A stretch of 40,309 nt of DNA from Cytobacillus firmus DS1. Its GTDB lineage: Bacteria > Bacillota > Bacilli > Bacillales > Cytobacillaceae. A program made the position numbers and the translations under genes. This document shows, in pieces, positions 1 to 9,753 of this stretch; position 1 is the stretch's first letter; the number at the start of each line of letters is the position of its first letter. The notes beneath the pieces were generated by a model that saw only the letters and a list, made by a program, of their open reading frames with translations, did not search any database and had not been told where the DNA came from. The stretch lies in the NCBI RefSeq assembly GCF_000565285.1, contig NZ_APVL01000024.1:1-40309 (forward strand). Reading direction: 5' to 3'.

Positions 1-34
1 TTTACATGAGCGACATGGTCAACTTTTGGGTTGA

Positions 35-151
35 CATTTACATGTAGCTTTAAGCAGAGCCAAAGAAAAATTATTTATAAATGTTCCAACTTTATCTGAA
101 GACAACATTCACAAATTAGTTGGATTTGATGTGATTAAACTAGAATCATGA
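35..151 (+). pseudogene. C-terminal remnant of a superfamily-1 helicase
   Basis: The open frame from 35 to the TGA at 149-151 encodes a short tail containing VALSRAKEKLFI. This resembles the last conserved motif of RecD/PIF1/UvrD-type helicases (consensus close to YVALSRA). Upstream in the same frame is RHGQLLG and then a TGA at 32-34. HGQL just before VALSR is also typical of these helicases, so the stop looks like damage inside the motif region, perhaps a small insertion. There is no start and no room for the ATPase core, which would lie left of the window. Family resemblance is from short motifs only. Confidence 0.45.
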
Positions 152-370
152 TGTATTCTATGAAGATTAAGCTTTAGAGTAATCATTATTTATAAATGTT
201 ATTTCATTAAATTAGTTAAATTTTTTTCCGGTCAATTATGAAAAATCCTTTATTGGGGTAGAGTCAATAAGTTCGTATTCCGATTAATTTTGAAAAAATC
301 ACTAGAGCATATTATTGATTTAACAAGACCTCAGTCCGTAGGTTTATGACGAATTACATCTATGTTATTT

Positions 371-399
371 TTCAATAATTTCCGAAATATGTTCATAAT
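371..399 (+). promoter_or_regulatory. Candidate sigma-A promoter upstream of the nuclease-like gene
   Basis: TTCAAT (371-376) and CATAAT (394-399) are separated by 17 bp. The match is moderate. It lies in the 5' region of the gene at 662, with the hairpin at 511-545 between them. Confidence 0.3.
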
Positions 400-510
400 T
401 TTCCGGAAAAGTGCTTTTTTTGAAGGGCCTCTTTATCTTGGTTGAGGTAGTTCCCGAATAGATGAAGAGGTAATAAGAAAGCTGCTATTGGTTTGGTTGT
501 TGAAATAGCG

Positions 511-545
511 AATGCTTTGCTTCTATATGGAGCAAAGCATTTTTA
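511..545 (+). terminator. Intrinsic-terminator-like hairpin in the leader of the nuclease-like gene
   Basis: AATGCTTTGC (511-520) pairs with GCAAAGCATT (532-541) around an 11-nt loop, followed by T residues. It sits about 120 nt before the start at 662 and after a candidate promoter. It could end an upstream transcript or act as an attenuator. Confidence 0.6.
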
Positions 546-1090
546 CTTGAAGTTTTTTTTGAAGGCTTTTACTAATGACCATTTGGTTTAAAAAGAATTG
601 AATCCAACTTATCTAGAATGATTAAATTAAATACAGAACTTAATTAAGGGGGAAAATACACTTGGAAATTCATAAGTATATTAAATTTCTTCGAACAGCA
701 ATTAATAATGTTAAAGAAGTTTATTTTGGAAATCAGGATTGGATCGATTCTATGCTGAATGCTCATGAGATTGAATCGAAAAATCCAAAGCGTGAAGCGT
801 TAATACCGTACTTGAGTATGCATCATGAGAGAGTTTTCTGCTATGAGCTTTATCACCAACTCCGTAAAGTCATGGAAGAAAACCAGCTGGAAGAGAAGGT
901 GATCTTGCAAGCTGAGCTCCGAAAAAATCAAGTAGGGACTGAAATTGAACAATTATTCGGAATACAAAGCACGGATGGAGTATATTATCCTGACTTCTTA
1001 ATCCATGAACCAGATACAATTGATAATCAAAACTTAATTATAGAAGTCAAAGCTAACCCGAGACTTACTAGTGAAGACATGATAAAGGAT

Positions 1091-1095
1091 ATATT
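1091..1095. repeat. Target-site duplication ATATT, left copy
   Basis: ATATT directly abuts the outer end of the left inverted repeat. The identical pentamer follows the right repeat at 23043-23047. Five-bp duplications are the rule for Tn3-family elements. Confidence 0.95.
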
Positions 1096-1134
1096 GGGGT
1101 ACCGCCAACATTTTGACATAAAACCCACGTTAAG
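1096..1134. repeat. Transposon A left terminal inverted repeat
   Basis: This 39-bp end begins GGGGTACCGCCAAC and finishes CCCACGTTAAG, the Tn3-family pattern. Compared with the reverse complement of 23004-23042 it differs at two positions. It encodes the foreign C-terminus of the interrupted gene. Confidence 0.95.
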
Positions 1135-1193
1135 ACAATAAATGGAAAACAAAAAGCTGATTTCTCTAACGCTAAGAGAAGATCAGCTTATTT

Positions 1194-4151
1194 TTATGTC
1201 TTTAATGGACGTAGTTTATTTGAGTTAGGTGCCTTTTTTAAGTCAAATGTATATTCACCTAATAAGTTTATGTGTTCCCAACCTAATGGGGAAATGTGAG
1301 GTAATAATTCCTCTTTTAATAATCCTTTAGCTTTTAATATCTTCGTAGCTTCTGTAAGGTAAACTGTATTCCAAACTGTTATAGCATTTATAAGAATATT
1401 TAAGGCACTAGCCCGTTGAAGTTGATCTTGCAATCCTCTTTCCCTTAACTCTCCACGTTTCCCAAAGAATAAGGCTCTTGCTAATCCATTCATTGCTTCT
1501 CCCTTATTTAATCCTCTTTGGACACGTCGACGTAATGTTTCATTAGAAATATAGTCTAATATAAAGATTGTTTTTTCAATTCTGCCCATTTCACGTAATG
1601 CTGTTGCCATTTTATTTTGACGGGAATAGGATCCTAACTTTCCTAAAATTAGAGAAGCTGATACTTTTCCTTCTCGTATAGAATGTGCTAATCGTAAGAC
1701 ATCATCATAGTTATCTATAATGACTTTAATGTTGATTTTTCCTCGCAGTATGCTTTCAATCTTTGAATAATGATTAGATTTATTCATATTATAAAGTTTA
1801 GAGTCGGATAGATCCCTCATTCTAGGAGCAAAACGAAAACCTAGTATATGACTTAATCCAAAGTCTTGATCTGTATAACCAGCCGTATCTGTATAATGTT
1901 CTTCAATAGATAATTCTGATTCATGATGAAGCAACCCATCTATAACATGGATGGCATCCCGAGCGTTAGTGTTAATAACCTTTGTATAAAAAGAAGAAAA
2001 TTGATCGCTCGTGAACCTATAGATAGTAGTGCCTTTCCCAGTTCCGTAATGCGGGTTAGCATCAGCATGAAGAGAAGAGACTCCAACTTGTACACGCATC
2101 CCATCCGAAGAAGAAGTGCTCCCATCTCCCCAATGTTTTGACAAAGGAAGGTGATGTTGAAAATTAACCAAAGTAGCTTGAGCTTTACTTAGAGAATCCT
2201 CATGTAATCGCCACTGAGCTGCATTAGCCAACTGGTGATAGGTAATTCCTGGTGTTGCTTCAGCCATTTTGGTAAGCCCAATATTGGTCCCCATTGCCAT
2301 AATCGCAGCCATTACAATAGATTTTTCATCTCCCTTAGGAGGTCGATTATTAGATGCATGAGTAAGGTGTTCATCAAACCCTGTCCAATTGGAAACTTCA
2401 ATCAATAAGTCCGTAAGTTTTACTCGAGGTAACATGTTATATAAAGCTTGACTAAGGGATTTTGCCTCTTCTGGTGTGTCTTTCTCTAATCGATCTAACT
2501 GTATCCTTGACTTATCAATACTTATTCCTTCGAGAGAATCTAAGTTTTTCAAAATATAATCTAATCTATTATTTAAAGATTCATTTCTCTCTATTAAATA
2601 TTCATTGACAGACATACCAACGGCTAATCTATTGATTGTAGTTTTAGTTTTATCCCACACTTCTTTGGAGACCAAGTATTCCTCAAAATCTTTATGTAAT
2701 CGACTTCCGACAACCCATATATCTCCTGAACGAATATGGTTTTTCAATTCGGTTAATGCTGCTAATTCATAATACTTGCGATTAATATTTCCATCCTCAT
2801 CATATACATGCTTTTGCCATCTTTTTGGTACAAAATCCAATGGTGCACCTTCAGGAACATGACGTTTCTTGTTTTCGTTCATTTCACGCAAGACATTTAG
2901 AGCACACAATAAGGGTTTAGCAGCTTGAGTTGTATGGAATTCCAATTTATTGAGAAGTACCGGTGTATACTTTCTAAGGTATGTGAACCGGTTAACTAAT
3001 AAATCTAAGTAATCGTAGTCCTTAGGACGAGCTAAACGTTTAGCTTCTTCTATAGAATCAACAATTTTTTCCCAAGGCATTATTTTCTCTAACACTTCAA
3101 ATGGATTTAGCCCTTCATTTCGTGCTTTTACTAAAGCTTCTCCAATGTCTGCAAAGTGCAATATTTTTTCATTGATAGATTTCCCATTCTGCTTTTGCAG
3201 TTCCTCTTGTGCTTTTCTACCCTTTGACTGTAAGATCATGATTTGGCGGTCATGAATTTCTATAGCTTGATCGATTAGATCCTGACTAAGAGTTAAAAGA
3301 TGAGCTACAAGAATTGCATATCTTTTATTTTCTTTAAATCTTCGAAAAGAATGAGGTTCATATCGGATACCTAACCTAGCAAGCTGAAGTAACCTATTGG
3401 AATGAATGTGTTCCATCCCTGTTAAAAGATTTAATAAACGGATATATTCTAATCTTTCGATTACTTTTAAAAAAGCATCTGGTGATGTTTGACCTGGTAT
3501 TTCCCTAAGCCATCCAAGCTTAGTTTTTGATTTATCTGAAGGAGTATCAATTAGTTTCTCCAATTGCTGTTTTTGCCATTGAGATAACGGTTTATAGAGT
3601 GAATTATATACTTTTTCCTCTGCCCTTCGCCGTGTTTCCCATACTAACCTTTCAATCGTAGTCATAGCAGGTAAGATGATTTTTCGCTTTCTCATTTCAT
3701 CTAAAGTCATCCTTATTAGGAATAAGGCATTTCCATTTTCAATTGCATGGGGTAATAAAGCCTGTGAAATAATCCGATATGACTGTGCGGAAAAATTAGA
3801 AAAACCATAATGCTTTCGTATTTCTTCCATATGTTCATGTTTCGTTTGCTCTCGTTCAGAATATAGCTTAAATTCACTTGTATCTACTTGTAACTGTTTA
3901 GCAACATAGTTTATCACCTTATCAGGAATGTTCTTGATGTCTGAAAGAGACCAACCAGGGTAACGAAAAAGACAGATTTGAATAGCGAATCCCAATCGAT
4001 TATGATCTCTTCTTCTACGTCTTATTACCTCAATATCATCTTGTGTAAGGGTATAGTAATGCGCTAATTCCCAATTACTTAAAGTATAAGGGATCATCAA
4101 GAAATCCTTTCTTTGATCAGGTGTAAGTAGTTCTCTTGCTCTTAAATACAC
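1194..4151 (-). CDS. tnpA: Tn3-family transposase TnpA (transposon A)
   Basis: The 985-aa DDE transposase should bind the 38-39-bp ends and carry out replicative transposition. Its length fits the 960-1000 aa typical of the Tn3 family. The catalytic triad reads as D683 (in SSSDGM), D755 (in TDTAGY) and E885 (in NKGEAM). The 72 and 130 residue spacings agree with those I recall for Tn4430. It begins about 30 nt downstream of the resolvase stop on the same strand, so the two are probably co-transcribed, and it ends about 60 bp inside the left terminal repeat. It is similar along its whole length to the second transposase at 33901-36867, but clearly divergent from it. No frameshift is seen. Confidence 0.97.
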   Translation of the reverse strand: MYLRARELLTPDQRKDFLMIPYTLSNWELAHYYTLTQDDIEVIRRRRRDHNRLGFAIQICLFRYPGWSLSDIKNIPDKVINYVAKQLQVDTSEFKLYSEREQTKHEHMEEIRKHYGFSNFSAQSYRIISQALLPHAIENGNALFLIRMTLDEMRKRKIILPAMTTIERLVWETRRRAEEKVYNSLYKPLSQWQKQQLEKLIDTPSDKSKTKLGWLREIPGQTSPDAFLKVIERLEYIRLLNLLTGMEHIHSNRLLQLARLGIRYEPHSFRRFKENKRYAILVAHLLTLSQDLIDQAIEIHDRQIMILQSKGRKAQEELQKQNGKSINEKILHFADIGEALVKARNEGLNPFEVLEKIMPWEKIVDSIEEAKRLARPKDYDYLDLLVNRFTYLRKYTPVLLNKLEFHTTQAAKPLLCALNVLREMNENKKRHVPEGAPLDFVPKRWQKHVYDEDGNINRKYYELAALTELKNHIRSGDIWVVGSRLHKDFEEYLVSKEVWDKTKTTINRLAVGMSVNEYLIERNESLNNRLDYILKNLDSLEGISIDKSRIQLDRLEKDTPEEAKSLSQALYNMLPRVKLTDLLIEVSNWTGFDEHLTHASNNRPPKGDEKSIVMAAIMAMGTNIGLTKMAEATPGITYHQLANAAQWRLHEDSLSKAQATLVNFQHHLPLSKHWGDGSTSSSDGMRVQVGVSSLHADANPHYGTGKGTTIYRFTSDQFSSFYTKVINTNARDAIHVIDGLLHHESELSIEEHYTDTAGYTDQDFGLSHILGFRFAPRMRDLSDSKLYNMNKSNHYSKIESILRGKINIKVIIDNYDDVLRLAHSIREGKVSASLILGKLGSYSRQNKMATALREMGRIEKTIFILDYISNETLRRRVQRGLNKGEAMNGLARALFFGKRGELRERGLQDQLQRASALNILINAITVWNTVYLTEATKILKAKGLLKEELLPHISPLGWEHINLLGEYTFDLKKAPNSNKLRPLKT

Positions 4152-4181
4152 AGGAAAATCCCCCTAATCCTACCTCAAGGT

Positions 4182-4736
4182 TTAAATTTTTTCCAAAGCT
4201 CGATACAACACTGATTTACTAACACCCGTCATATCCGTAATTTCTTTGATGCTATATTGTTTAGATGAATGTAGCTTTAAAGCACGTTCCACCAACTTAG
4301 GGTCTTTGGAAGGTCTTCCTCCGTTTCGACCTCTCATTCTGGCAGATTGTAATCCTGATTTTGTACGTTCACTGATAATATCTCGTTCTAATTCAGCGAT
4401 ACTCGCCATTGTTCGGAAGAAAAAACGTCCCATAGCTGTAGAAGTATCAATACTATCCTGTATGGAAATAAAATTGACCTTTTTTTCTTCAAAGGTTTCA
4501 GCCAACTCGATAAGGTGCTTTGTGGATCTTGAAATACGATCCAATTTATAAACCACCACAGAATCGCCTTCACTTATCGCTTTCAGGAGTTGCTCTAATT
4601 CTGGGCGTTCTTTTTTCGTTCCCGTCATTTTTTCTTTGTAAATAACAGCTGCGCCTGCTTTCTCTAATGCGTCAATTTGAAGATCTAAATTTTGATCTTG
4701 TGTAGAAACACGAGCATATCCAAATATTTTCCCCAT
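4182..4736 (-). CDS. tnpR: Serine resolvase/invertase-type recombinase (transposon A)
   Basis: This 184-aa small serine recombinase should resolve the cointegrate formed during Tn3-type transposition by acting at res. The N-terminal catalytic domain begins MGKIFGYARVST with the nucleophile at S11. The conserved KLDRISRS segment and an AELERDIISERT stretch lead into the long E helix. The C-terminus (about 140-184) is a helix-turn-helix with YSIKEITDMTGVS. The start follows a strong AGGAGGGA ribosome site. Upstream, at 4752-4765, is a perfect 14-bp palindrome that may be its operator, and the 4737-4900 region is the expected res site. Confidence 0.95.
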   Translation of the reverse strand: MGKIFGYARVSTQDQNLDLQIDALEKAGAAVIYKEKMTGTKKERPELEQLLKAISEGDSVVVYKLDRISRSTKHLIELAETFEEKKVNFISIQDSIDTSTAMGRFFFRTMASIAELERDIISERTKSGLQSARMRGRNGGRPSKDPKLVERALKLHSSKQYSIKEITDMTGVSKSVLYRALEKI

Positions 4737-4900
4737 TATATTCCCTCCTACGGAATAATTATTCCCTAATTCGGATTCTAAGTCAATTTCAGGGAAGATG
4801 ATAAAGGGATGGGTTTAGGGATTAGGAAACAAGAAAAATTAAGTGAATTATAGATAGGTAGAGTTTTTCCCTGAAACGTTCGTTTAAGGGACTTGCCTTC
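4737..4900. promoter_or_regulatory. Probable res site / resolvase control region of transposon A
   Basis: The region directly upstream of the resolvase contains several symmetric elements. One is a perfect palindrome GGAATAATTATTCC (4752-4765). Another is an inverted repeat at 4868-4891, with TCCCTGAAACG facing CGTTTAAGGGA (10 of 11 matching, 2-bp centre). Scattered AGGGA/TCCCT half-sites lie between. Tn3-family res sites hold several resolvase dimer sites just upstream of tnpR, so location and symmetry fit. The subsite boundaries and the crossover are inferred. Confidence 0.55.
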
Positions 4901-4990
4901 ATCAATTTACAATAGGTTCCATTATTGAATAGAAGAATGTCTCATAAATTAACGAAGATGATTGAGCCCTGACTAAGAGCAATTAGAAGT

Positions 4991-5007
4991 CCTTCTCGTT
5001 AAGAAGG
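4991..5007. repeat. Small inverted repeat upstream of the P450 gene
   Basis: CCTTCT and AGAAGG are separated by 5 nt and lie about 115 nt before the P450 start. It could be an operator or a weak stem. No matching regulator is recognised. Confidence 0.3.
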
Positions 5008-5121
5008 TTATAAAATGTAGCAAATTGAACACGGATGGGACAGATCAAAGTTTTTTTGAGAGTAAAAAGGGAAAAGTTACAAAAAATAAAAACATTATTA
5101 ATAAAAAAGGAGATGAATGAT

Positions 5122-6381
5122 ATGTCAGATACAAATCAAATGCCACGGGAAGAAGGAATAGATCATAGCTTGAGCCTTATGAGAGAAGGATATATGTACA
5201 TTTTGAACAGACGTCAAAGTTTTAATTCTAATGTTTTTGAGACTCGATTACTTGGAAAGAAAGCTATCTGCATGGTAGGAAAAGATGCTGCAGAAGTTTT
5301 TTATGACACTGAGAAATTCAAAAGAAAAGATGCAGCACCAAACCGGGCGGTTCAAACATTATTCGGGAAGAATGGTGTTCAGGCGTTAGATGGACAAGAT
5401 CATAAACATCGGAAGGAAATGTTTATGTCCATCATGTCTCCAGAAGGAATTCAAAGTCTAACAAACATTACAAAAAAACAGTGGGAGACAGCAATAAATA
5501 AATGGGAACAGATTGATGAAATTATTCTTTATGAAGAAGTAAAAGAAATCCTATGCAGAACAGCCTGCCAGTGGGCAGGCGTCCCGTTGGAAGAAGACGA
5601 TGTTAAGGAAATAACAAAAGACTTGGCTGCGATGTTCGAGTCTCCGGCTGCAGTTGGCCCAAATCATTGGTTAGGGAGAAATGCACGGAATAAAGTAGAA
5701 AATTGGATTGGTAAGTTGATTGATAAGGTGCGTAATGGGGAAATAAATCCTCCAGAAGATACAGCTTTAAATAGGTTTGCCTGGCATCGCGATTTAGAAG
5801 GGAATATTCTGGATACTAAGACTGCTGCTGTGGAAGTGATCAATATCTTGAGACCTATTGTGGCGATCGCGATATTCATCAATTTCAGTGCTCTGGCATT
5901 GCATCATTTTCCAGAAGAAAAGGAGAAACTTGAATCCCATGATGACAAATATGCTCAGATGTTTGTACAGGAAGTTCGCCGTTTTTATCCGTTTTTTCCG
6001 TTTGTCGTAGCATTGGTAAAAAAAGATTTCACCTGGAACGGCTATAAATTTGAAGAAGGCACATTAACTTTACTGGATCTTTATGGCACAAATCACGACC
6101 CTGAAATTTGGGGGAATCCTGATGTTTTCAGTCCTGATAGGTTTGCTAAATGGGAAGGAAGCCCATTTGGCTTCATTCCGCAAGGTGGTGGTGATTACTT
6201 TATGGGTCATCGCTGTGCTGGAGAGTGGGTCACGATTGAAGTCATGAAAGTAAGTCTTGATTATCTAGCCAACCAAATGGAATATGAAGTTCCTAACCAG
6301 GATTTAAGTTACAGCATGGTGAGCATACCAAGTATTCCCCACAGCAAAGTAGTGCTAAAGAATGTTAAACGAAAGTTATAA
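5122..6381 (+). CDS. CYP152-family fatty-acid peroxygenase (cytochrome P450)
   Basis: The CYP152 family uses hydrogen peroxide instead of a reductase to hydroxylate fatty acids at the alpha or beta carbon. From ATG 5122 the protein is 419 aa, close to the 417 aa of B. subtilis CYP152A1. The start was chosen for its ribosome site (AAAAAAGGAG, 9-nt gap); the frame is open further upstream to 5035. The family-specific Arg-Pro that anchors the substrate carboxylate is R244-P245 in [10 protein letters not shown]. The haem cysteine is C365 in GHRCAGEW. Both are within two residues of the CYP152A1 positions. It is the first cargo gene after the res-like region and stands alone, with a terminator at 6498-6546. 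A role in peroxide or membrane-lipid stress is inferred. Exact product position cannot be read from sequence. Confidence 0.93.
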   Translation: MSDTNQMPREEGIDHSLSLMREGYMYILNRRQSFNSNVFETRLLGKKAICMVGKDAAEVFYDTEKFKRKDAAPNRAVQTLFGKNGVQALDGQDHKHRKEMFMSIMSPEGIQSLTNITKKQWETAINKWEQIDEIILYEEVKEILCRTACQWAGVPLEEDDVKEITKDLAAMFESPAAVGPNHWLGRNARNKVENWIGKLIDKVRNGEINPPEDTALNRFAWHRDLEGNILDTKTAAVEVINILRPIVAIAIFINFSALALHHFPEEKEKLESHDDKYAQMFVQEVRRFYPFFPFVVALVKKDFTWNGYKFEEGTLTLLDLYGTNHDPEIWGNPDVFSPDRFAKWEGSPFGFIPQGGGDYFMGHRCAGEWVTIEVMKVSLDYLANQMEYEVPNQDLSYSMVSIPSIPHSKVVLKNVKRKL

Positions 6382-6497
6382 TTACAGATAATTAGCCTAT
6401 TAAGTTCGCCTTGAGACGAACAAGCTAAAAAAAAATTAATTTCTTAATCTTCGGAAATTAGTTTAAAATCCCTAATATTAATTGGAGAGTCAAAAAA

Positions 6498-6546
6498 AAA
6501 AAGTCCGATTTTTTTCTCTAACAAAGAGAAAAATCGGGCTTTTTAA
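6498..6546 (+). terminator. Intrinsic terminator downstream of the P450 gene
   Basis: A long A/T-flanked stem (AGTCCGATTTTTTTCTC against GAGAAAAATCGGGCTT, 7-nt loop) ends in a T-run. It separates the P450 gene from cadC and can work in either direction. Confidence 0.8.
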
Positions 6547-6689
6547 AGTGATAAACTCTTCAAGTGTTAAAATGCATTCTAATAATATTCCCTTTATTGT
6601 ATACAACATAAAAAGGAAATTAAATTCAGTTATAAGAACATTTAATTACTGCAAACTAAAGAAAACCTTACTTTTTTTGTAAATTATAT

Positions 6690-6705
6690 TCAAACATATA
6701 TTTGA
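6690..6705. promoter_or_regulatory. CadC operator, upstream copy
   Basis: TCAAACATATATTTGA is a 16-bp inverted repeat of the CadC operator type. It overlaps the -35 element of the cadC promoter. Compared with the 6736 site it has one degenerate arm. Confidence 0.65.
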
Positions 6706-6730
6706 CTATTTGTTTTGGTTAAATTATAAT
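6702..6730 (+). promoter_or_regulatory. cadC-cadA promoter
   Basis: TTGACT (6702-6707) and TATAAT (6725-6730) are separated by exactly 17 bp, a near-consensus sigma-A promoter. It is bracketed by CadC operators on the -35 side and just beyond the -10. Confidence 0.85.
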
Positions 6731-6735
6731 TATAT

Positions 6736-6751
6736 TCAAATGAATATTTGA
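6736..6751. promoter_or_regulatory. CadC operator, main copy
   Basis: TCAAATGAATATTTGA differs by one base from the S. aureus pI258 cad operator core as I recall it (TCAAATAAATATTTGA). It sits at the expected transcription start, 5 bp after the -10, so bound CadC would block initiation until metal releases it. Confidence 0.85.
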
Positions 6752-6770
6752 TTGATATGAGGTGGAAAAT

Positions 6771-7136
6771 TTGCAAAATGATGCATGTGAAGTTACGTGT
6801 ATAGATCAAGAAAAAGTCAAAAGAGGTAAAAATGAACTACTCCAACAAAATCCTTTGGAAGTAGCCAAAATTTTTAAAGCATTATCGGATGATACGAGGA
6901 TTAAGATTGCGTATGTTCTCTCTTTAGAAGATGAATTGTGTGTATGTGATGTAGCGAATATTGTTGGTGCTACAACTGCCACAACTTCTCATCATTTGAG
7001 GTTACTTAAAAACCTTGGATTAGCTAAATATCGAAAAGAAGGTAAGCTAGTCTACTATTCATTAGATGATGATTATGTAAAGCAACTAATAAAGGTTGCA
7101 TTTGCACACCAGAAGGAGGTTGTTAAAATTGGCTGA
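6771..7136 (+). CDS. cadC: Cd/Pb/Zn-responsive ArsR-family repressor CadC
   Basis: From TTG 6771 the protein is 121 aa with a winged helix-turn-helix. It has the CadC metal-site cysteines: C6 and C10 (CEVTC) near the N-terminus, and C57 and C59 in ELCVCD, one residue off the C7/C11/C58/C60 numbering of S. aureus CadC. Metal binding there releases the repressor from its operator. TTG 6771 was chosen over GTG 6762 because the ribosome site GAGGTGG ends just before it. The gene overlaps cadA by 8 nt, so the pair is one operon under the promoter at 6702-6730, with operators at 6690 and 6736. It may also control the other operator sites in the transposon. Confidence 0.94.
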   Translation: MQNDACEVTCIDQEKVKRGKNELLQQNPLEVAKIFKALSDDTRIKIAYVLSLEDELCVCDVANIVGATTATTSHHLRLLKNLGLAKYRKEGKLVYYSLDDDYVKQLIKVAFAHQKEVVKIG

Positions 7137-9528
7137 AGCAAAAGCATTAGAGGCTGAAAAAAATGTTTATCGGGTTCAGGGGTTTACATGTGCAAATTGT
7201 GCAGGGAAGTTTGAAAATAATGTAAAAAAACTTCCGGGAGTACAGGATGCAAAAGTTAATTTTGGAGCATCTAAGATATCTGTTTACGGTGATGCCACGA
7301 TTGAAGAGCTAGAAAAAGCAGGTGCATTCGAGAATCTTAAAGTGGCTCCTGAAAAACCAAGGCGAGAAGCTAAACTAGAGGTTAACGAGGACAAAAACGT
7401 ATACCGTGTTGAAGGATTTACATGCGCAAACTGTGCAGGGAAATTTGAGAATAATGTAAAACAGCTTGCTGGAGTTGAGGATGCAAAAGTAAATTTTGGC
7501 GCATCTAAAATTGCTGTATATGGTAATGCAACGATTGAAGAACTAGAAAAAGCAGGTGCATTTGAGAATCTTAAAGTGACTCCTGAGAAATCTACTCGCC
7601 AAGCTTCACAAGAGGTAAAAGAAGATACGAAAGAAGATAAAGTGCCGTTTTATAAAAAGCATAGTACTCTACTTTATGCTTCCTTATTGATTGCCTTTGG
7701 TTACCTTTCCTCGTATGTGAATGGAGAAGAGAACATTGTTACTACCTTATTGTTTTTAGCATCCATGTTTATCGGAGGATTATCACTTTTTAAAGTGGGT
7801 TTGCAAAACTTACTACGTTTTGAATTTGATATGAAAACCCTTATGACAGTGGCTGTTATAGGTGGTGCTATTATTGGAGAATGGGCAGAAGTTGCCATTG
7901 TTGTTATTCTCTTTGCAATCAGTGAAGCACTTGAGCGATTCTCTATGGATAGAGCAAGACAATCGATTCGTTCATTAATGGATATCGCTCCTAAAGAGGC
8001 ACTTGTTAGACGTAATGGACAAGAAATAATGATTCATGTTGATGATATTGCTGTTGGGGATATCATGATTGTAAAACCAGGTCAAAAGATTGCGATGGAT
8101 GGTGTAGTTGTAAGTGGATACTCTGCCGTTAACCAAGCAGCTATTACAGGTGAATCAGTCCCTGTTGAGAAAACGGTGGATGATGAAGTATTTGCAGGTA
8201 CCTTAAATGAAGAAGGATTACTTGAAGTAAAAATAACGAAACTTGTAGAAGATACAACGATTTCTAAAATTATTCATCTTGTAGAGGAAGCACAAGGAGA
8301 ACGCGCTCCTTCCCAGGCATTTGTTGATAAATTCGCAAAATATTACACACCGATCATTATGATCATTGCAGCATTAGTTGCTATAGTCCCTCCTTTATTC
8401 TTTGATGGCAGTTGGGAAACATGGGTTTATCAAGGATTAGCTGTTCTTGTTGTTGGTTGTCCTTGTGCGTTGGTCATATCGACTCCTATTTCTATTGTTT
8501 CAGCGATTGGAAATGCTGCGAAAAAAGGTGTCCTTGTAAAAGGAGGAGTGTATTTAGAAGAAATGGGTGCCTTAAAGGCTATTGCATTTGATAAAACAGG
8601 TACCTTAACAAAAGGGGTCCCAGCTGTAACTGATTATAATGTGTTGAACAAACAGATAAATGAAAAAGAATTACTATCCATTATTACTGCATTGGAGTAT
8701 CGTTCTCAGCATCCTCTTGCTTCAGCCATCATGAAAAAAGCAGAAGAAGAAAACATTACTTATTCTGACGTACAGGTAGAGGATTTCTCTTCTATCACAG
8801 GAAAGGGTATAAAGGGTATTGTAAACGGGACGACTTATTATATCGGTAGCCCGAAACTCTTTAAGGAATTATTGACTACTGATTTCGATAAAGACTTTGA
8901 GCAAAATGTTACTACTCTTCAAAATCAAGGTAAGACAGCCATGATTATTGGAACCGAAAAAGAAATACTTGCAGTTATTGCAGTTGCTGATGAAGTTCGT
9001 GAATCAAGTAAGGAAATTATTCAAAAATTACATCAACTTGGAATCAAAAAAACAATTATGCTTACAGGTGATAACAAAGGTACTGCTAATGCTATCGGAG
9101 GGCAGGTTGGAGTATCTGATATAGAGGCAGAATTAATGCCACAGGACAAATTAGACTTTATTAAACAGTTGAGATCCGAGTATGGCAACGTAGCTATGGT
9201 AGGGGATGGTGTCAATGATGCACCTGCATTGGCGGCCTCAACAGTAGGCATTGCAATGGGTGGAGCTGGTACAGACACAGCCTTAGAAACTGCAGACGTC
9301 GCTCTAATGGGAGACGATTTAAGAAAACTTCCATTCACTGTAAAACTTAGCCGAAAAACTCTTAATATAATCAAAGCTAACATTACTTTTGCAATTGCAA
9401 TTAAATTTATTGCCTTACTATTGGTTATCCCAGGTTGGTTAACGCTCTGGATTGCCATTCTTTCCGATATGGGCGCAACCCTTCTGGTAGCGCTAAATGG
9501 TTTGAGGCTAATGAGAGTGAAAGAATAA
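7129..9528 (+). CDS. cadA: P1B-type Cd/Zn/Pb efflux ATPase with duplicated metal-binding domain
   Basis: This membrane ATPase pumps Cd(II), Zn(II) or Pb(II) out of the cell. TTG 7129 follows AAGGAGGT at the right distance and overlaps the cadC end, giving 799 aa. Two N-terminal heavy-metal-associated domains (about 10-75 and 88-153) carry GFTCANC with C21/C24 and C99/C102. The two units repeat every 78 residues and are roughly 90% identical, so the duplication is recent. Then come the transmembrane region, the TGES actuator loop, the CPC ion motif (C444-P445-C446), the phosphorylation site D488 (DKTGT), the HP motif (QHPLAS) and [13 protein letters not shown] and close linkage to cadC support Cd/Zn rather than copper. 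A terminator follows at 9543. Confidence 0.96.
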   Translation: MAEAKALEAEKNVYRVQGFTCANCAGKFENNVKKLPGVQDAKVNFGASKISVYGDATIEELEKAGAFENLKVAPEKPRREAKLEVNEDKNVYRVEGFTCANCAGKFENNVKQLAGVEDAKVNFGASKIAVYGNATIEELEKAGAFENLKVTPEKSTRQASQEVKEDTKEDKVPFYKKHSTLLYASLLIAFGYLSSYVNGEENIVTTLLFLASMFIGGLSLFKVGLQNLLRFEFDMKTLMTVAVIGGAIIGEWAEVAIVVILFAISEALERFSMDRARQSIRSLMDIAPKEALVRRNGQEIMIHVDDIAVGDIMIVKPGQKIAMDGVVVSGYSAVNQAAITGESVPVEKTVDDEVFAGTLNEEGLLEVKITKLVEDTTISKIIHLVEEAQGERAPSQAFVDKFAKYYTPIIMIIAALVAIVPPLFFDGSWETWVYQGLAVLVVGCPCALVISTPISIVSAIGNAAKKGVLVKGGVYLEEMGALKAIAFDKTGTLTKGVPAVTDYNVLNKQINEKELLSIITALEYRSQHPLASAIMKKAEEENITYSDVQVEDFSSITGKGIKGIVNGTTYYIGSPKLFKELLTTDFDKDFEQNVTTLQNQGKTAMIIGTEKEILAVIAVADEVRESSKEIIQKLHQLGIKKTIMLTGDNKGTANAIGGQVGVSDIEAELMPQDKLDFIKQLRSEYGNVAMVGDGVNDAPALAASTVGIAMGGAGTDTALETADVALMGDDLRKLPFTVKLSRKTLNIIKANITFAIAIKFIALLLVIPGWLTLWIAILSDMGATLLVALNGLRLMRVKE

Positions 9529-9542
9529 AGGGAAAAGGGTTA

Positions 9543-9580
9543 AAAAGGGCTTTCCAAACAGATTGGAAAGCCCTTTTTTC
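9543..9580 (+). terminator. Intrinsic terminator after cadA
   Basis: AAAAGGGCTTTCCA pairs with TGGAAAGCCCTTTT around a 7-nt loop and runs into T residues. It closes the cadC-cadA operon. Confidence 0.9.
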
Positions 9581-9753
9581 TAAAATGGTCTCATTACATA
9601 GTATAACTTCTAAATATCCAGCCTAATTAAAAATGGAAAGATTGGGTATAAGTAATACATCAGCATTTATATTGCATATTGGTATCCAAATGAAACGAAA
9701 CACTCTCATACTTTTCTTTTCATTCTTTATAAAAATCGAAGGAGGAAACTGAA

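Larger units (their letters stand above)
152..661. other. Intergenic region with candidate promoter and leader hairpin
   Basis: I see no gene in these 510 bases. The stretch is AT-rich. It contains a possible sigma-A promoter at 371-399 (TTCAAT, 17 bp, CATAAT) and an intrinsic-terminator-like hairpin at 511-545, both upstream of the nuclease-like gene that starts at 662. Confidence 0.5.
662..1141 (+). pseudogene. PD-(D/E)XK nuclease-like gene, 5' part, cut by transposon A
   Basis: A TTG start at 662 follows a good ribosome site (AAGGGGG, about 646-652). The 144 native codons carry PDFLI and, some 20 residues later, LIIEVKA, the spacing and residues of a PD-(D/E)XK nuclease core. At 1096 the frame enters the terminal repeat of transposon A, and the last 14 or so residues (GYRQ onwards) to the stop at 1139-1141 are encoded by the transposon. 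The missing 3' part lies at 23048-23264. Joining 662-1095 directly to 23048-23264 gives 651 nt, a continuous 216-aa frame. The specific function is unknown; a DNA-cleaving role is inferred only from the motif. Confidence 0.85.

Noticed and set aside
6482..6682. Open frame of 66 codons after the P450 gene
   Set aside because: It reads through the terminator hairpin at 6498-6546, has no ribosome site and is Lys/Phe-rich from A/T runs.
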